Assembly (NCBI RefSeq): GCF_020640915.1
Contig: NZ_JADWDC010000015.1
Location: 1 to 64,000 of the forward strand
Direction of reading: 5' to 3'
Length of the DNA stretch: 64,000 bases
Source of the DNA: Waterburya agarophytonicola KI4
Lineage (GTDB): Bacteria; Cyanobacteriota; Cyanobacteriia; Cyanobacteriales; Xenococcaceae
In this document: in pieces, positions 8,121 to 16,011 of the stretch
Layout of the letters: every line of letters begins with the position of its first letter
How positions within the stretch are numbered: the first letter of the stretch is position 1
Position numbers and translations under genes: made by a program
Notes under the pieces: generated by a model
Database searches by the model: none
What the model was told of the DNA's origin: nothing
The model's input: only the letters and a program-made list of their open reading frames with translations

Positions 8121-10888
8121 TTGTCTCATACTATTGCCACTGATATCTGTGAAGGAGTAGCAGATTGCGTTGATGCTTGTCCCGTTGCTTGTATTCATGA
8201 TGGACCAGGAAAAAACACCAAGGGAACAGAATGGTATTGGATAGGTGCGAACCGTTAGTCTTAAATGGGTCTAAGTACCCAGGGAAAGACTGCTAACTGT
8301 AAAAAAATATTACGAACGTAACAAGAATTAACAGTTAGACAACTTAAGGTTCGTGTTGGTGAGGGTAACACCCAAGTCCAACCCCCTGGATGCAAGGGTG
8401 AAAGCGCATCCCCATTAATTAAGGTGGTATCTCTAATTGATGAAGCGGGATGTTAAAAGGTGGTAACTCAAAACCTGATTGGGAATCCCATCGAAGCAGC
8501 TAACTATGAGTAGAAGACGAACTTTCGTTTGAATCGTCGTAATACCAGACCAGCCAAAACAGGTTGTTAGGCTGGGAACAAAAGTTCACAAGGTTAAAGA
8601 ATAAGTACTCGAACTTACTTATTTTCAAGGGAAACAGATCTATCCTTGTTTCCTGGCATCCATAACAAAACCTTCGGCGAATAGAAAGACTCTAAAGTTA
8701 GAAACCAACGAATCTTAGGAACGGTGTAACCTCTGTAAGGCTCTCATCTTGGTCGAATAAGTTGAGTAGTAACCAGCGCAAGCCTTACAAGGGAAGGATA
8801 GAGTCAGAAGCGAATGTCTGGGGTAATGCCCAGGATATGCTGACAGACTCACGATGAGATGAAAGATAAAGTCTGTAGTAAAAGTAAAAAAGTCATGAAC
8901 ACGGCAAAACCGATGTATGAATGGAATACCCTCCCCTGGCATCAGCTAGACAAGCAGGTATTCAAGCTTCAAAAAAGAATTTATCAAGCTTCTGAACGTG
9001 GAGAAGTCAAAGTAGTACGCAGACTCCAAAAACTTCTGATTAGCTCATGGTCAGCCAAAGCAGTCGCAGTCAGGAAAGTCACACAGGATAACCAAGGAAA
9101 GAAAACTGCTGGAGTTGATGGAATTAAAGCCCTCACTCCTTACAAAAGGATGAAACTGGTCAAAAATCTTCAAATTGAAGATAAATCTAAACCTACCCGT
9201 AGAATTTGGATACCAAAACCAGGAAAAACCGAAAAAGCGGATACGACCCCGTGCCGACGTAAGGCGCAAGACAAAGGCTTTAGCCGCATGTACGCGCACC
9301 AAGCACGCCCTTTAGAAATACCTAGCATTTATGAAAGAGCTAAACAGGCTCTGGTAAAAATGGCTCTAGAACCAGAATGGGAAGCAAAATTTGAGAGCAA
9401 CTCGTATGGATTTAGACCAGGACGTTCCTGTCATGACGCAATTGGAGCAATCCATAAATCACTGGCGCAAAAAGCAAAATATATCTTAGATGCGGATATA
9501 TCTAAATGCTTTGATAAAATTGACCATCAAAAACTATTAGAGAAAATAAACACATCTCCCACGATAACTCGGCAAATTAAAGCTTGGTTCAAGTCGGGAG
9601 TAATCGACAAGGGTACATTATTTCCAACTAAGGAAGGAACGCCCCAAGGTGGCGTAGTTTCCACTTTGTTAGCCAATATAGCATTACACGGAATGGAAGA
9701 CCTCATTAGGAAATCGTTCCCTGATAGAAATGGCTACAAAAATGGAAAGTATTGGAGTATTCCAACACCAAACCTAATACGATATGCGGAAGACTTTGTA
9801 GTCTTACATAAAGACATCGAAGTGGTCAGACAGTGTAAATCTTTAATAGAAACATGGCTAAAAGATATAGGACTAGAGTTAAAACCAGAAAAAACTCGAA
9901 TAAGCCACAGTCTCGAAGAATACGAAGGAAACACAGGATTTGATTTCTTAGGTTTTCACATCCAGCATTACCGTGCAGGAAAGTACAAATCAGGACGTAG
10001 CTCACAAAGGAAACCGCTGGGTCACAAACTTCTAATAAAACCCTCAAAACAAAGTATTAAAAAACACCTAACGAAAATTGAAGATGTAATTGATAAACAT
10101 CGGGCATCTAAGACTGAGAAAGTTATTGGTCTGCTTAATCCGATTATCAGAGGGTGGTGCAATTACTTTAGAGGAGTAATCAGCAGTGAGACATTTAAAC
10201 TTCTAGACCATTTAACATATCTAAAACTCAGAAGATGGGCTAACAAAAGACACCCCAATAAAGGTAAGAAATGGGTTAAGAGTAAATACTGGAAATCCAT
10301 AGAAAATCGAAATTGGGTATTCTCGGAAACCTATAAAAATGAAGTTACCTATACACTAATTAACCACTCGGATACTAAAATTATTCGTCACGTTAAGGTC
10401 AAAGGAAAAAAGTCTCCTTATGACGGTGATTTCGTTTACTGGAGTCAAAGATTAGGCACATATCCAGAAACTTCTACAAGAGTAAGGACATTACTTAAGA
10501 AGGAAAAAGGTATATGTACAATTTGCAAGTTATCATTCACAAGCCAAGACATTCTAGAAGTAGACCATATCAAACCTAGAAGCCAAGGTGGAAATGATAC
10601 TTAAAAAAATCTGCAACTACTACATCAACACTGCCACGACAATAAAAACCGTCGAGATTATCTTGAATGGCATAAACAGAAGTATTCATGATAGGAATCA
10701 TCTCATTGAGGAGCGCAGTGACGAGAAATTGTCATGCTGCGTTCTGTAGTCGAGTTAAGAAGGCGACTTCTTAGCTTAGATAACATTTCTCTACCTGCAT
10801 TGATTGTGGAATTTGTCTACAAGTATGCCCTGTAGAGGGCGCGATCGTTCCCGATGAAAGACCCGATTTACAGAAGACACCGCAGTAG
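8121..10888 (+). CDS. Two-cluster ferredoxin interrupted by a group II intron (exons 8121-8244 and 10785-10888)
   Basis: Exon 1 (124 nt) starts at TTG 8121 behind AAAGGAGA and encodes MSHTIATDICEGVADCVDAC and onward to WYWI plus one base. Exon 2 (104 nt) supplies the rest, beginning with FSTCIDCGICLQVCPVEGAI and ending DLQKTPQ at TAG 10886-10888. Joined exactly at the intron ends, they give an uninterrupted 75-residue ferredoxin with the split codon G|AT for Asp. Cysteines form one C-x5-C-x3-C-x3-C group and one classical C-x2-C-x2-C-x3-CP group, as in 7Fe/8Fe ferredoxins, which carry electrons between soluble partners. Without splicing, translation would run into the intron and lose the second cluster. 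An extended -10-like TGGTAGAAT lies near 8070. The reconstruction is direct from sequence; splicing itself is inferred. Confidence 0.9.
8232..8244 (+). other. Intron-binding sites IBS2 and IBS1 at the exon 1 end
   Basis: TGGTATT (8232-8238, IBS2) and GGATAG (8239-8244, IBS1) abut the 5' splice site. They are exact reverse complements of AATACCA (8541-8547) and CTATCC (8640-8645) inside intron domain I. Confidence 0.85.
8541..8645 (+). other. Exon-binding sites EBS2 (8541-8547) and EBS1 (8640-8645)
   Basis: AATACCA pairs over 7 bp with IBS2, and CTATCC pairs over 6 bp with IBS1. The order (EBS2 before EBS1, about 90 nt apart in domain I) is as expected. No mismatch is present in either helix. 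Confidence 0.82.
8895..10604 (+). pseudogene. ltrA: Group II intron-encoded reverse transcriptase/maturase, degraded
   Basis: 569 codons from the ATG at 8895 (MNTAKPMYEWNTLPW), the usual start of cyanobacterial intron proteins. The RT domain (about 90-350) has YGFRPGRSCHDAI, LDADISKCFDKIDH and GTPQGGVVS. The maturase X domain follows (GLLNPIIRGWCNYFRGV), then the start of an HNH domain (CTICKLSF, VDHIKPRSQGG). Three lesions are visible. The catalytic YADD box reads YAED (Glu299). A 69-nt in-frame insertion splits RT block 1 between GKTEK and RPLEIP. A TAA at 10602 replaces the Tyr expected before KNLQLLHQHCHD, which is still encoded in frame up to 10691. DNA-directed mobility is probably lost; RNA-splicing help by the X domain may remain. 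Confidence 0.88.
9237..9305 (+). repeat. 69-bp in-frame insertion in the maturase RT domain
   Basis: Codons 115-137 (ADTTPC to YAHQA) interrupt the conserved RT-1 string that otherwise runs GKTEK-RPLEIP. The insert is visibly more GC-rich than its surroundings and contains imperfect complementarity between GTGCCGACGTAAGGC and GCCGCATGTACGCGCAC. It keeps the reading frame. It may be a small dispersed palindromic element; no second copy is seen in this window. Confidence 0.55.
10711..10744 (+). ncRNA. Group II intron domain V (domain VI follows to 10784)
   Basis: These 34 nt fold as an 8-bp lower stem (GAGCGCAG with CTGCGTTC), a 2-nt TG bulge, a 6-bp upper stem (TGACGA with TTGTCA) and a GAAA tetraloop, with the AGC triad in place. 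This is the canonical catalytic hairpin. Downstream, GAGTTAAGAAG and CTTCTTAGCTT form domain VI with a GCGA loop. A candidate branch-point A lies at 10778, 7 nt from the 3' splice site. Confidence 0.9.
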
Positions 10889-10984
10889 AGATCGTAGTAA
10901 ATTGATCGGCTAAGATTGGCTTGTTTGCTTGCTTGCTTGTTCGTAAGTAATAAGTAACAAGTAACAAGTTAGGATCTAGTGCAA

Positions 10985-12163
10985 TTAGTTTGCTTCCCAA
11001 TATTTACAGGCTGCGTAAGCCATTGTTACAACTCCAGTAATAATGGCATCTTCATCTATTTCAAATCTGGGATGATGGAGAGGATAGTTAGTTTCACCAC
11101 CGTGTCCTACTCCCAAACGAAACATACAACCAGGAACTTTGTCTAAATAAACTGAAAAATCTTCTGCACCCAAAGAAGGTTCGGGTAATAGTTGGACGCT
11201 TTCATCACCCCATGCTTCGCGGGTAGCTGTTTCGACGATTTTTGTTAGTTTCTCGTCATTATGTACGGAAGGAACGCCACGACGATAGTCTACTTGGCAT
11301 TTTGCCCCAAAAGTCTGACAAGTCCCTCGAACTATATTTTCAATCCATTGCGGTAAGTTAGCATGACTTTCTGGATGAAGCGATCGCACTGTACCAACCA
11401 TACGTACGCGATCGGCAATCACGTTGTGCGCCCTTCCTCCTTCTATTTGACCGATAGACAACACAATCGGATGAAGGGGGTTCTGAGTGCGACTAATAGC
11501 TTGTTGGAGGGTGGTAATAACTTGAGCCGCAATCCAAATGGCATCGATCGCTTGATGGGGACGCGCGCCGTGTCCCGACTCTCCCTGAATAACAATCTCT
11601 AGTTCATCCGCAGCCGAGGTTAATGCACCATAGCGTATGCCCACTCGACGGGCGGGAATAGAAGGAAAGACATGAACGCCATAGATGGCATCTACTCCTT
11701 CCATTGCCCCATCTTTGACCATCCACTTTGCACCCTGAGCGATTTCTTCTGCTGGTTGAAACAAAAAGCGCACATTGCCAGGAAGCTTATCAGAAAGTTG
11801 AGATAGCACCATTGCCGTACCCAATCCTAAAGTTGAGTGAACGTCATGTCCGCAAGCGTGCATGACTCCTGGGTTGCGGGAAACAAAATCCAACTTTGCC
11901 GATTCCTGAATTGGTAAAGCATCCATATCGGTACGAATTGCCAAAGTGCGGGGATCGCTCCCTGAACCCGTTAATTCTCCCAAAACACCTGTTTTTCCAA
12001 CCGCTTCGGTAACACTCAGACCACAAGAAGATAGTACCCCTGCAATATAGGCAGAGGTCTGATATTCTTCTCCACTAAGTTCGGGATGAGCGTGGATATG
12101 ACGACGAATCTCAATTAGTCGCTGAGCAAAATCTAGAGCAATTTTTTTAATTTGAGAGAGCAT
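10985..12163 (-). CDS. M20 family amidohydrolase / N-acyl-amino-acid hydrolase
   Basis: 392 residues of the M20D (IAA-amino-acid hydrolase, HipO/AmaA-like) family. Visible motifs are the metal-site ACGHDVHSTLGLG, the catalytic-Glu region FLFQPAEEIAQGAKWM, a dimerisation domain (HGARPHQAIDAIWIAAQVI) and the late metal ligand in HHPRFEIDEDAI. Members hydrolyse N-acyl or N-acetyl amino acids or amidated aromatics in the cytoplasm; substrate cannot be assigned here. It lies 71 bp downstream of the PP2C phosphatase gene on the same strand and may share its transcript. The short region before it (10889-10984) contains TTGC and AAGTAACA-type tandem repeats. Confidence 0.88.
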   Translation of the reverse strand: MLSQIKKIALDFAQRLIEIRRHIHAHPELSGEEYQTSAYIAGVLSSCGLSVTEAVGKTGVLGELTGSGSDPRTLAIRTDMDALPIQESAKLDFVSRNPGVMHACGHDVHSTLGLGTAMVLSQLSDKLPGNVRFLFQPAEEIAQGAKWMVKDGAMEGVDAIYGVHVFPSIPARRVGIRYGALTSAADELEIVIQGESGHGARPHQAIDAIWIAAQVITTLQQAISRTQNPLHPIVLSIGQIEGGRAHNVIADRVRMVGTVRSLHPESHANLPQWIENIVRGTCQTFGAKCQVDYRRGVPSVHNDEKLTKIVETATREAWGDESVQLLPEPSLGAEDFSVYLDKVPGCMFRLGVGHGGETNYPLHHPRFEIDEDAIITGVVTMAYAACKYWEAN

Positions 12164-12234
12164 TTAGTTTTTGTGACGATAAGCCCACCATGTAGATTCG
12201 CTTACCACCGATCTTCCTTTTCAATTTGAGAAAT

Positions 12235-12960
12235 TTATTCTTGTTCTACTACCACTACAGTAATATTATCAGACCCTCCTGCTATCTTCGCCGTATCAAT
12301 TAATTCTCTTGCGGTTGCATCACAAGAATTCAGATTTATTAGGGCATCTTGAATTTGAGTGTCAGAAACTTCTTCAGTCAAACCATCACTACAAATTAAT
12401 AGGCGATCGCCAGATTGGACGTCAAATTCTTGAATATCTATTTGCTGTAAATCTTCCCTTCCCAAACATTGAGATAAAACATGCCTCCAGGGGTGAAATT
12501 TAGCTTGTTCGGCATCAATTTCTCCTTTTTTAAGTGCCATACCCACCCAAGTATGGTCGCCAGTAATTTGCTCTAAATTAGAGCTACGTAAACGATATAA
12601 ACGAGAATCCCCCACGTGAGCGCACCAAGGTTTTTCGTCTCGAAATATCAGTACTACGACAGTAGTTCCCATATCTCGTCGTTCGGGATGATTTTGTTGG
12701 TCTTCAATAATACCCAGGTTAGCCTTTTCTACTGCTTCTTTAAGCAGTACTTCTGAAGAGAGAGGAAGCTCCCAATGTTGTTCCAAGTAGTTTCGGATAA
12801 CTTCTGTGGCAATCTTGCTAGCTTCCTGTCCGCCAGCATGCCCCCCCATACCATCCGCTACAATGAAAAAACGCCCCAACTCTTCATCGACAAAAAAACT
12901 ATCCTGGTTGGCTGTTCGTACAACCCCTGTATCCGTAAGACCTATAAAGTGACGCTTCAT
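12235..12960 (-). CDS. PP2C-type Ser/Thr protein phosphatase
   Basis: 241 residues, a minimal bacterial PPM phosphatase (Stp/PrpC-like). Metal-coordinating motifs are present: [38 protein letters not shown] and [11 protein letters not shown]. There is no membrane segment. It should dephosphorylate Ser/Thr-phosphorylated proteins, opposing kinases such as the GUN4-type kinase in this window, though no direct link is shown. The length is normal for the family and all catalytic aspartates are retained. Confidence 0.93.
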   Translation of the reverse strand: MKRHFIGLTDTGVVRTANQDSFFVDEELGRFFIVADGMGGHAGGQEASKIATEVIRNYLEQHWELPLSSEVLLKEAVEKANLGIIEDQQNHPERRDMGTTVVVLIFRDEKPWCAHVGDSRLYRLRSSNLEQITGDHTWVGMALKKGEIDAEQAKFHPWRHVLSQCLGREDLQQIDIQEFDVQSGDRLLICSDGLTEEVSDTQIQDALINLNSCDATARELIDTAKIAGGSDNITVVVVEQE

Positions 12961-13041
12961 AAACAGTTAGTCGGTAAACTGGAAAAGATCGAAGATTATA
13001 GATGACACCGCCCTTTTGACTTGTGGTCTATGATCTTTCTT

Positions 13042-14832
13042 TTAGAACATGCGGTCAATGCGATCGAGACGTTTTAATATTCGCAACAATGCCCAACCAG
13101 GGATTAAAGCGATAATAGCAGCGATCGCTGCAACAATCTTGTATTCATTGACCAAGAGGAGAGTGGCGCAAATTAATAACGCACTCAACAACACAGTATA
13201 GTTTGTACCAAGCTGAATCGCACTTAAACGACGTATAACCCGTTCTGATTCTATCGAACGGACACGGACTCGCAAGTCTCCTCTTTCTAATTTACCTATT
13301 GTATCGTCGATTCGTCCAGGCAACCCCAAGGCGGTTGTACCTACTTGGGCTGCTTGTCTGCCCAATTCATCGAAAATTGTATTTCCATTAGAACTAGTGT
13401 TAGTCATAAGCTGCATTGCATAAGGTTGAGCGACTTCCATAAAATTGAATTCAGGGTCTAAACCCTTGCCAACTCCTTCTAGAGTAGAAAAAGCTCGCAT
13501 GACAAAAGTAAAGGTGGCAGGGAAACGGAATGGTTGACCGTAAGCTATATCGTATAGGTCTTCACTGATTGCATCAACAGACTGTTCCTCAAATGGCTTA
13601 TCCATAAAGTTATCCAGCATAAACTGAATCGAACGACTGACGCTTGTCATATCCCCCGTAGGAACTAATGCTCCCAAATTTATTAGAGATCTGACTACCA
13701 TGTCTCCATTTTTTTGGCTAATACCCATCAAAGTATCCATCAAACCTTCGCGGATATTATTTTCAATTTGACCCATCATGCCAAAATCATAGAAGATTAA
13801 TGCTCCATCGGTATTGACTGCAAGATTACCTGGATGGGGATCGGCATGAAAAAAGCCACCATTAAGGATTTGTTGTAAATAGGCTTTCGCTCCCAATCTT
13901 GCTAATAATTTGCGGTCTAAACCAGCAGCTTCAATAGCTTCATAGTGGCTGATTTTGATTCCTGGCATATATTCCAAAGTCAATACTCTAGGAGAAGCAT
14001 ATTTCCAATAGACGCGGGGAACGCACACCCAGTCTTCATCTCTAAAATTGCGACGAAAGGTATCTGCATTGCGACCTTCATTGAGATAATCGGTTTCTTC
14101 CCATAAAATTCGACAGCATTCTTCATATATTCCCATCCAATCCCTATTTTTACCCCATTTAGGATGATTTTGGAAATAGCGAGCAATCTGACGCAAAATT
14201 ACTAAATCTACGGTGAATAGCTGTTTTAATCCCGGTCGCTGTACTTTGACGACTACTTCTTCTCCACCGTGTAGTTTGGCCCTGTGTACCTGACCCAAGC
14301 TAGCAGCAGCCAGAGGAATGGGATCTAGAGTAGAAAAGAGCTTGTTTGCGGGTTTCCCAAAGTCGGATTCGATAATTTCTTCGATTTGGTCGTAGGAAAA
14401 AGCAGGAACTCTATCCTGTAGCTTGGAAAGTTCCTCAACATATTCGGTGGGAAACAAGTCCGCACGAGTAGAAAATAGCTGCCCTAATTTGATGAAAGTA
14501 GGTCCTAATTCTAAAAAGTTTTCCCTAATCCAAATGGCTTGTCCTCTGCGTCTGACTGCTTGTTTTTCTGGGGTCAAACCACCCCTATAAGTCCATTTCC
14601 GATTATTTAGCCAGTTTTTGAAGAGGAAAGAAAATACAAACAGCCAAATATCTATTCGGCGACGATTCCGAGAATATTTGGGACGATTCCAACGATAAGA
14701 TTTATTTGATACTGTCATTCCAACTTCTGGTTGTTTAGAGGTTGAATTAACAACTTCTAAAGCAGTCTGGGATGGGTCAGACTTACTAGACTCGTAATCG
14801 ATTGAGTTTTTATGAGGAAAAGCAGGAGACAC
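13042..14832 (-). CDS. ABC1/UbiB (AarF) family atypical kinase
   Basis: 596 residues. The ADCK/UbiB kinase-like core has the diagnostic KxGQ helix (FIKLGQLFSTRADLFP), the A-rich loop (AAASLGQVHRAKL), VVVKVQRPG, the catalytic region GGFFHADPHPGNL and YDFGMMGQI. Two hydrophobic helices close the C-terminus (LLSALLICATLLLVNEY and IVAAIAAIIALIPGW). Family members act as ATPases supporting prenylquinone biosynthesis or lipid transport; cyanobacteria carry several copies and the exact role of this one is unknown. A Met at 14718 is an alternative start that removes a low-complexity leader. No quinone gene is adjacent. Confidence 0.9.
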   Translation of the reverse strand: MSPAFPHKNSIDYESSKSDPSQTALEVVNSTSKQPEVGMTVSNKSYRWNRPKYSRNRRRIDIWLFVFSFLFKNWLNNRKWTYRGGLTPEKQAVRRRGQAIWIRENFLELGPTFIKLGQLFSTRADLFPTEYVEELSKLQDRVPAFSYDQIEEIIESDFGKPANKLFSTLDPIPLAAASLGQVHRAKLHGGEEVVVKVQRPGLKQLFTVDLVILRQIARYFQNHPKWGKNRDWMGIYEECCRILWEETDYLNEGRNADTFRRNFRDEDWVCVPRVYWKYASPRVLTLEYMPGIKISHYEAIEAAGLDRKLLARLGAKAYLQQILNGGFFHADPHPGNLAVNTDGALIFYDFGMMGQIENNIREGLMDTLMGISQKNGDMVVRSLINLGALVPTGDMTSVSRSIQFMLDNFMDKPFEEQSVDAISEDLYDIAYGQPFRFPATFTFVMRAFSTLEGVGKGLDPEFNFMEVAQPYAMQLMTNTSSNGNTIFDELGRQAAQVGTTALGLPGRIDDTIGKLERGDLRVRVRSIESERVIRRLSAIQLGTNYTVLLSALLICATLLLVNEYKIVAAIAAIIALIPGWALLRILKRLDRIDRMF

Positions 14833-14996
14833 AGAGTTTATTAACAGATATTAAAGTGTGATGATATTTGGTTAAGTTAAATTAACTAATCTAAATCTTA
14901 GCGACTTATTGTCAAAAAAACTTGGTAGAAAAAATCTTGTTGTATTAACTTTGGCTTACTTCCAAAGAAGTTAACTGTGACCAAACAACAGAGCAA

Positions 14997-15023
14997 AGCA
15001 GATTGGCGGTGTTTCAATCTGCT
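14997..15023 (-). terminator. Hairpin downstream of the DUF6825 gene
   Basis: Perfect 8-bp arms AGCAGATT and AATCTGCT surround an 11-nt loop, just past the stop of the minus-strand DUF6825 gene. No long U-tract follows on the minus strand, so termination is only probable. Confidence 0.45.
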
Positions 15024-15041
15024 AAATTTTAAGATTTATCT

Positions 15042-15377
15042 TCAGTCTTGATATTTTTTCAATTCTGCTCTTAAGGTGGCAATTTCGGCTCTCAGTTGAT
15101 CTAACATTGCTTGTAAATCGTCTGAGTGAATATCTATGTTGATATTTACACTATCTGAAGCACTATTACTAGAAGTTTGGGGGGTAGAAGTGCCTCCAGC
15201 AGCTTTTTCGGCTCGTAACTGCACTTCTTCAACGAACTGTCTGAGGTTTTCTCTCTGCTCTGCATCAAATTTTCCCAAATCGCTCATAGCGTTGGTGAAA
15301 GATTCTTCAAGTTTTTCGCTGAAGACTTCAGCTAATGCTCGACCAAAAAAGAAGGCATCGGTAACGGGATTACTCAT
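15042..15377 (-). CDS. DUF6825 family protein, conserved in cyanobacteria
   Basis: 111 residues beginning MSNPVTDAFFFGRALAEVF. The first half is amphipathic helix (EKLEESFTNAMSDLGKF). A Ser/Thr linker follows, then a C-terminal coiled coil (DDLQAMLDQLRAEIATLRAE). This layout matches a small conserved cyanobacterial and plastid family named only as DUF6825; its biochemical function is not known to me. There is no signal peptide. It stands alone, followed by a hairpin. Confidence 0.75.
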   Translation of the reverse strand: MSNPVTDAFFFGRALAEVFSEKLEESFTNAMSDLGKFDAEQRENLRQFVEEVQLRAEKAAGGTSTPQTSSNSASDSVNINIDIHSDDLQAMLDQLRAEIATLRAELKKYQD

Positions 15378-15446
15378 TGAGACAAAGTTTTAAAAGGGCT
15401 TTCGTTACAAATTATATCCTTAATTATCCTAGCTTTGAGCGTTAAA

Positions 15447-15525
15447 TCAATAGACTAACAGGGCTTTATGATCGAGAGAACCAAGAATTTGAAATAAAAG
15501 TAATATTTCCTGTTTAGTCTATTGA
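15447..15525. repeat. Long foldback (79 nt) in the amt upstream region
   Basis: TCAATAGACTAACAGG (15447-15462) is complementary to CCTGTTTAGTCTATTGA (15509-15525) apart from one bulged A, giving a 16-bp stem around a roughly 45-nt A-rich loop. It lies in the 634-bp gap between the DUF6825 gene and amt. It could be an ncRNA, a MITE remnant or a terminator. A minus-strand 73-codon frame across it looks spurious. Confidence 0.5.
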
Positions 15526-15726
15526 CTAAAAATTTAGTTATTACGATGACAGGCTTAATTTTGCTGATGTGGGCAGTGAAAATGCAGTCTATAAAGCGAT
15601 CGCGAATAAATTTAAAAATCGCGATCACATTTGCATGAGCTTTGATTTGTTTTAGTTTGTCTATTTTCATTTTCACTATTCTTTCTTTTCTCTAAGAATA
15701 GTTCTTGAATACTCACTTTTTACTGA

Positions 15727-15740
15727 GTATTTTTACTTAC
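15727..15740. promoter_or_regulatory. Candidate NtcA box upstream of amt
   Basis: GTATTTTTACTTAC fits the NtcA consensus GTA-N8-TAC exactly. It lies about 270 bp before the amt start. No clear TAN3T box is seen 22 bp downstream, and a chance match in a gap this size is quite possible. Confidence 0.35.
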
Positions 15741-15784
15741 TGCAAAACTGAGATCACTCAGCTCAAAGTTAGTGAAAACTAAAC

Positions 15785-15824
15785 GTAGTATCTAGTAAAT
15801 TAACATTAATTTACTAGATACTAC
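15785..15824. repeat. Perfect 18-bp inverted repeat upstream of amt
   Basis: GTAGTATCTAGTAAATTA and its exact reverse complement are separated by only 4 nt (ACAT). A second hairpin (TTTTTTCT/AGAAAAAA, 15841-15861) follows. Both are upstream of the ammonium transporter and may form leader structure or an operator. Otherwise the 15378-16011 gap holds no convincing gene. Confidence 0.65.
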
Positions 15825-16011
15825 AGAAGCAAACATAGTATTTTTTCTCTACTAGAAAAAATTTTTGTAGGTTAAAACGGACTTGTCAACTTTTGGTGAC
15901 TTTAAAAACTCAAATAAATTACTTAAGCAACTTCAATAAGTAATTTTTAGCACAACTTTGAGTGTGTTTAGTCATCAAATAATTTGAGTAATATCTCAAT
16001 TCTGTTTTTAT

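Larger units (their letters stand above)
8245..10784 (+). mobile_element. Group II intron with internal maturase ORF
   Basis: A 2540-nt retroelement, sense to the ferredoxin gene. It begins GTGCGA, the group II 5' consensus, and ends AC, matching the AY rule. Bases 8245-8894 hold the ribozyme domains I-III and the start of domain IV. The maturase occupies domain IV, and domains V and VI lie at 10711-10784. Perfect EBS/IBS pairings mark the insertion site. The element resembles cyanobacterial CL-type introns that encode RT, maturase and HNH domains. It sits inside a host gene rather than between genes, so splicing is required for the ferredoxin. The encoded protein looks decayed while the RNA parts look intact. 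Confidence 0.93.

Noticed and set aside
8121-8280. Truncated ferredoxin pseudogene
   Set aside because: The missing half lies intact at 10785-10888 and joins in frame at canonical group II intron borders.
8715-8942. Minus-strand 75-codon frame
   Set aside because: It lies in intron ribozyme sequence, opposite the maturase start.
15455-15676. 73-codon minus-strand frame in the amt gap
   Set aside because: It is composed of inverted repeats and AT-rich DNA, with unconvincing residue composition.
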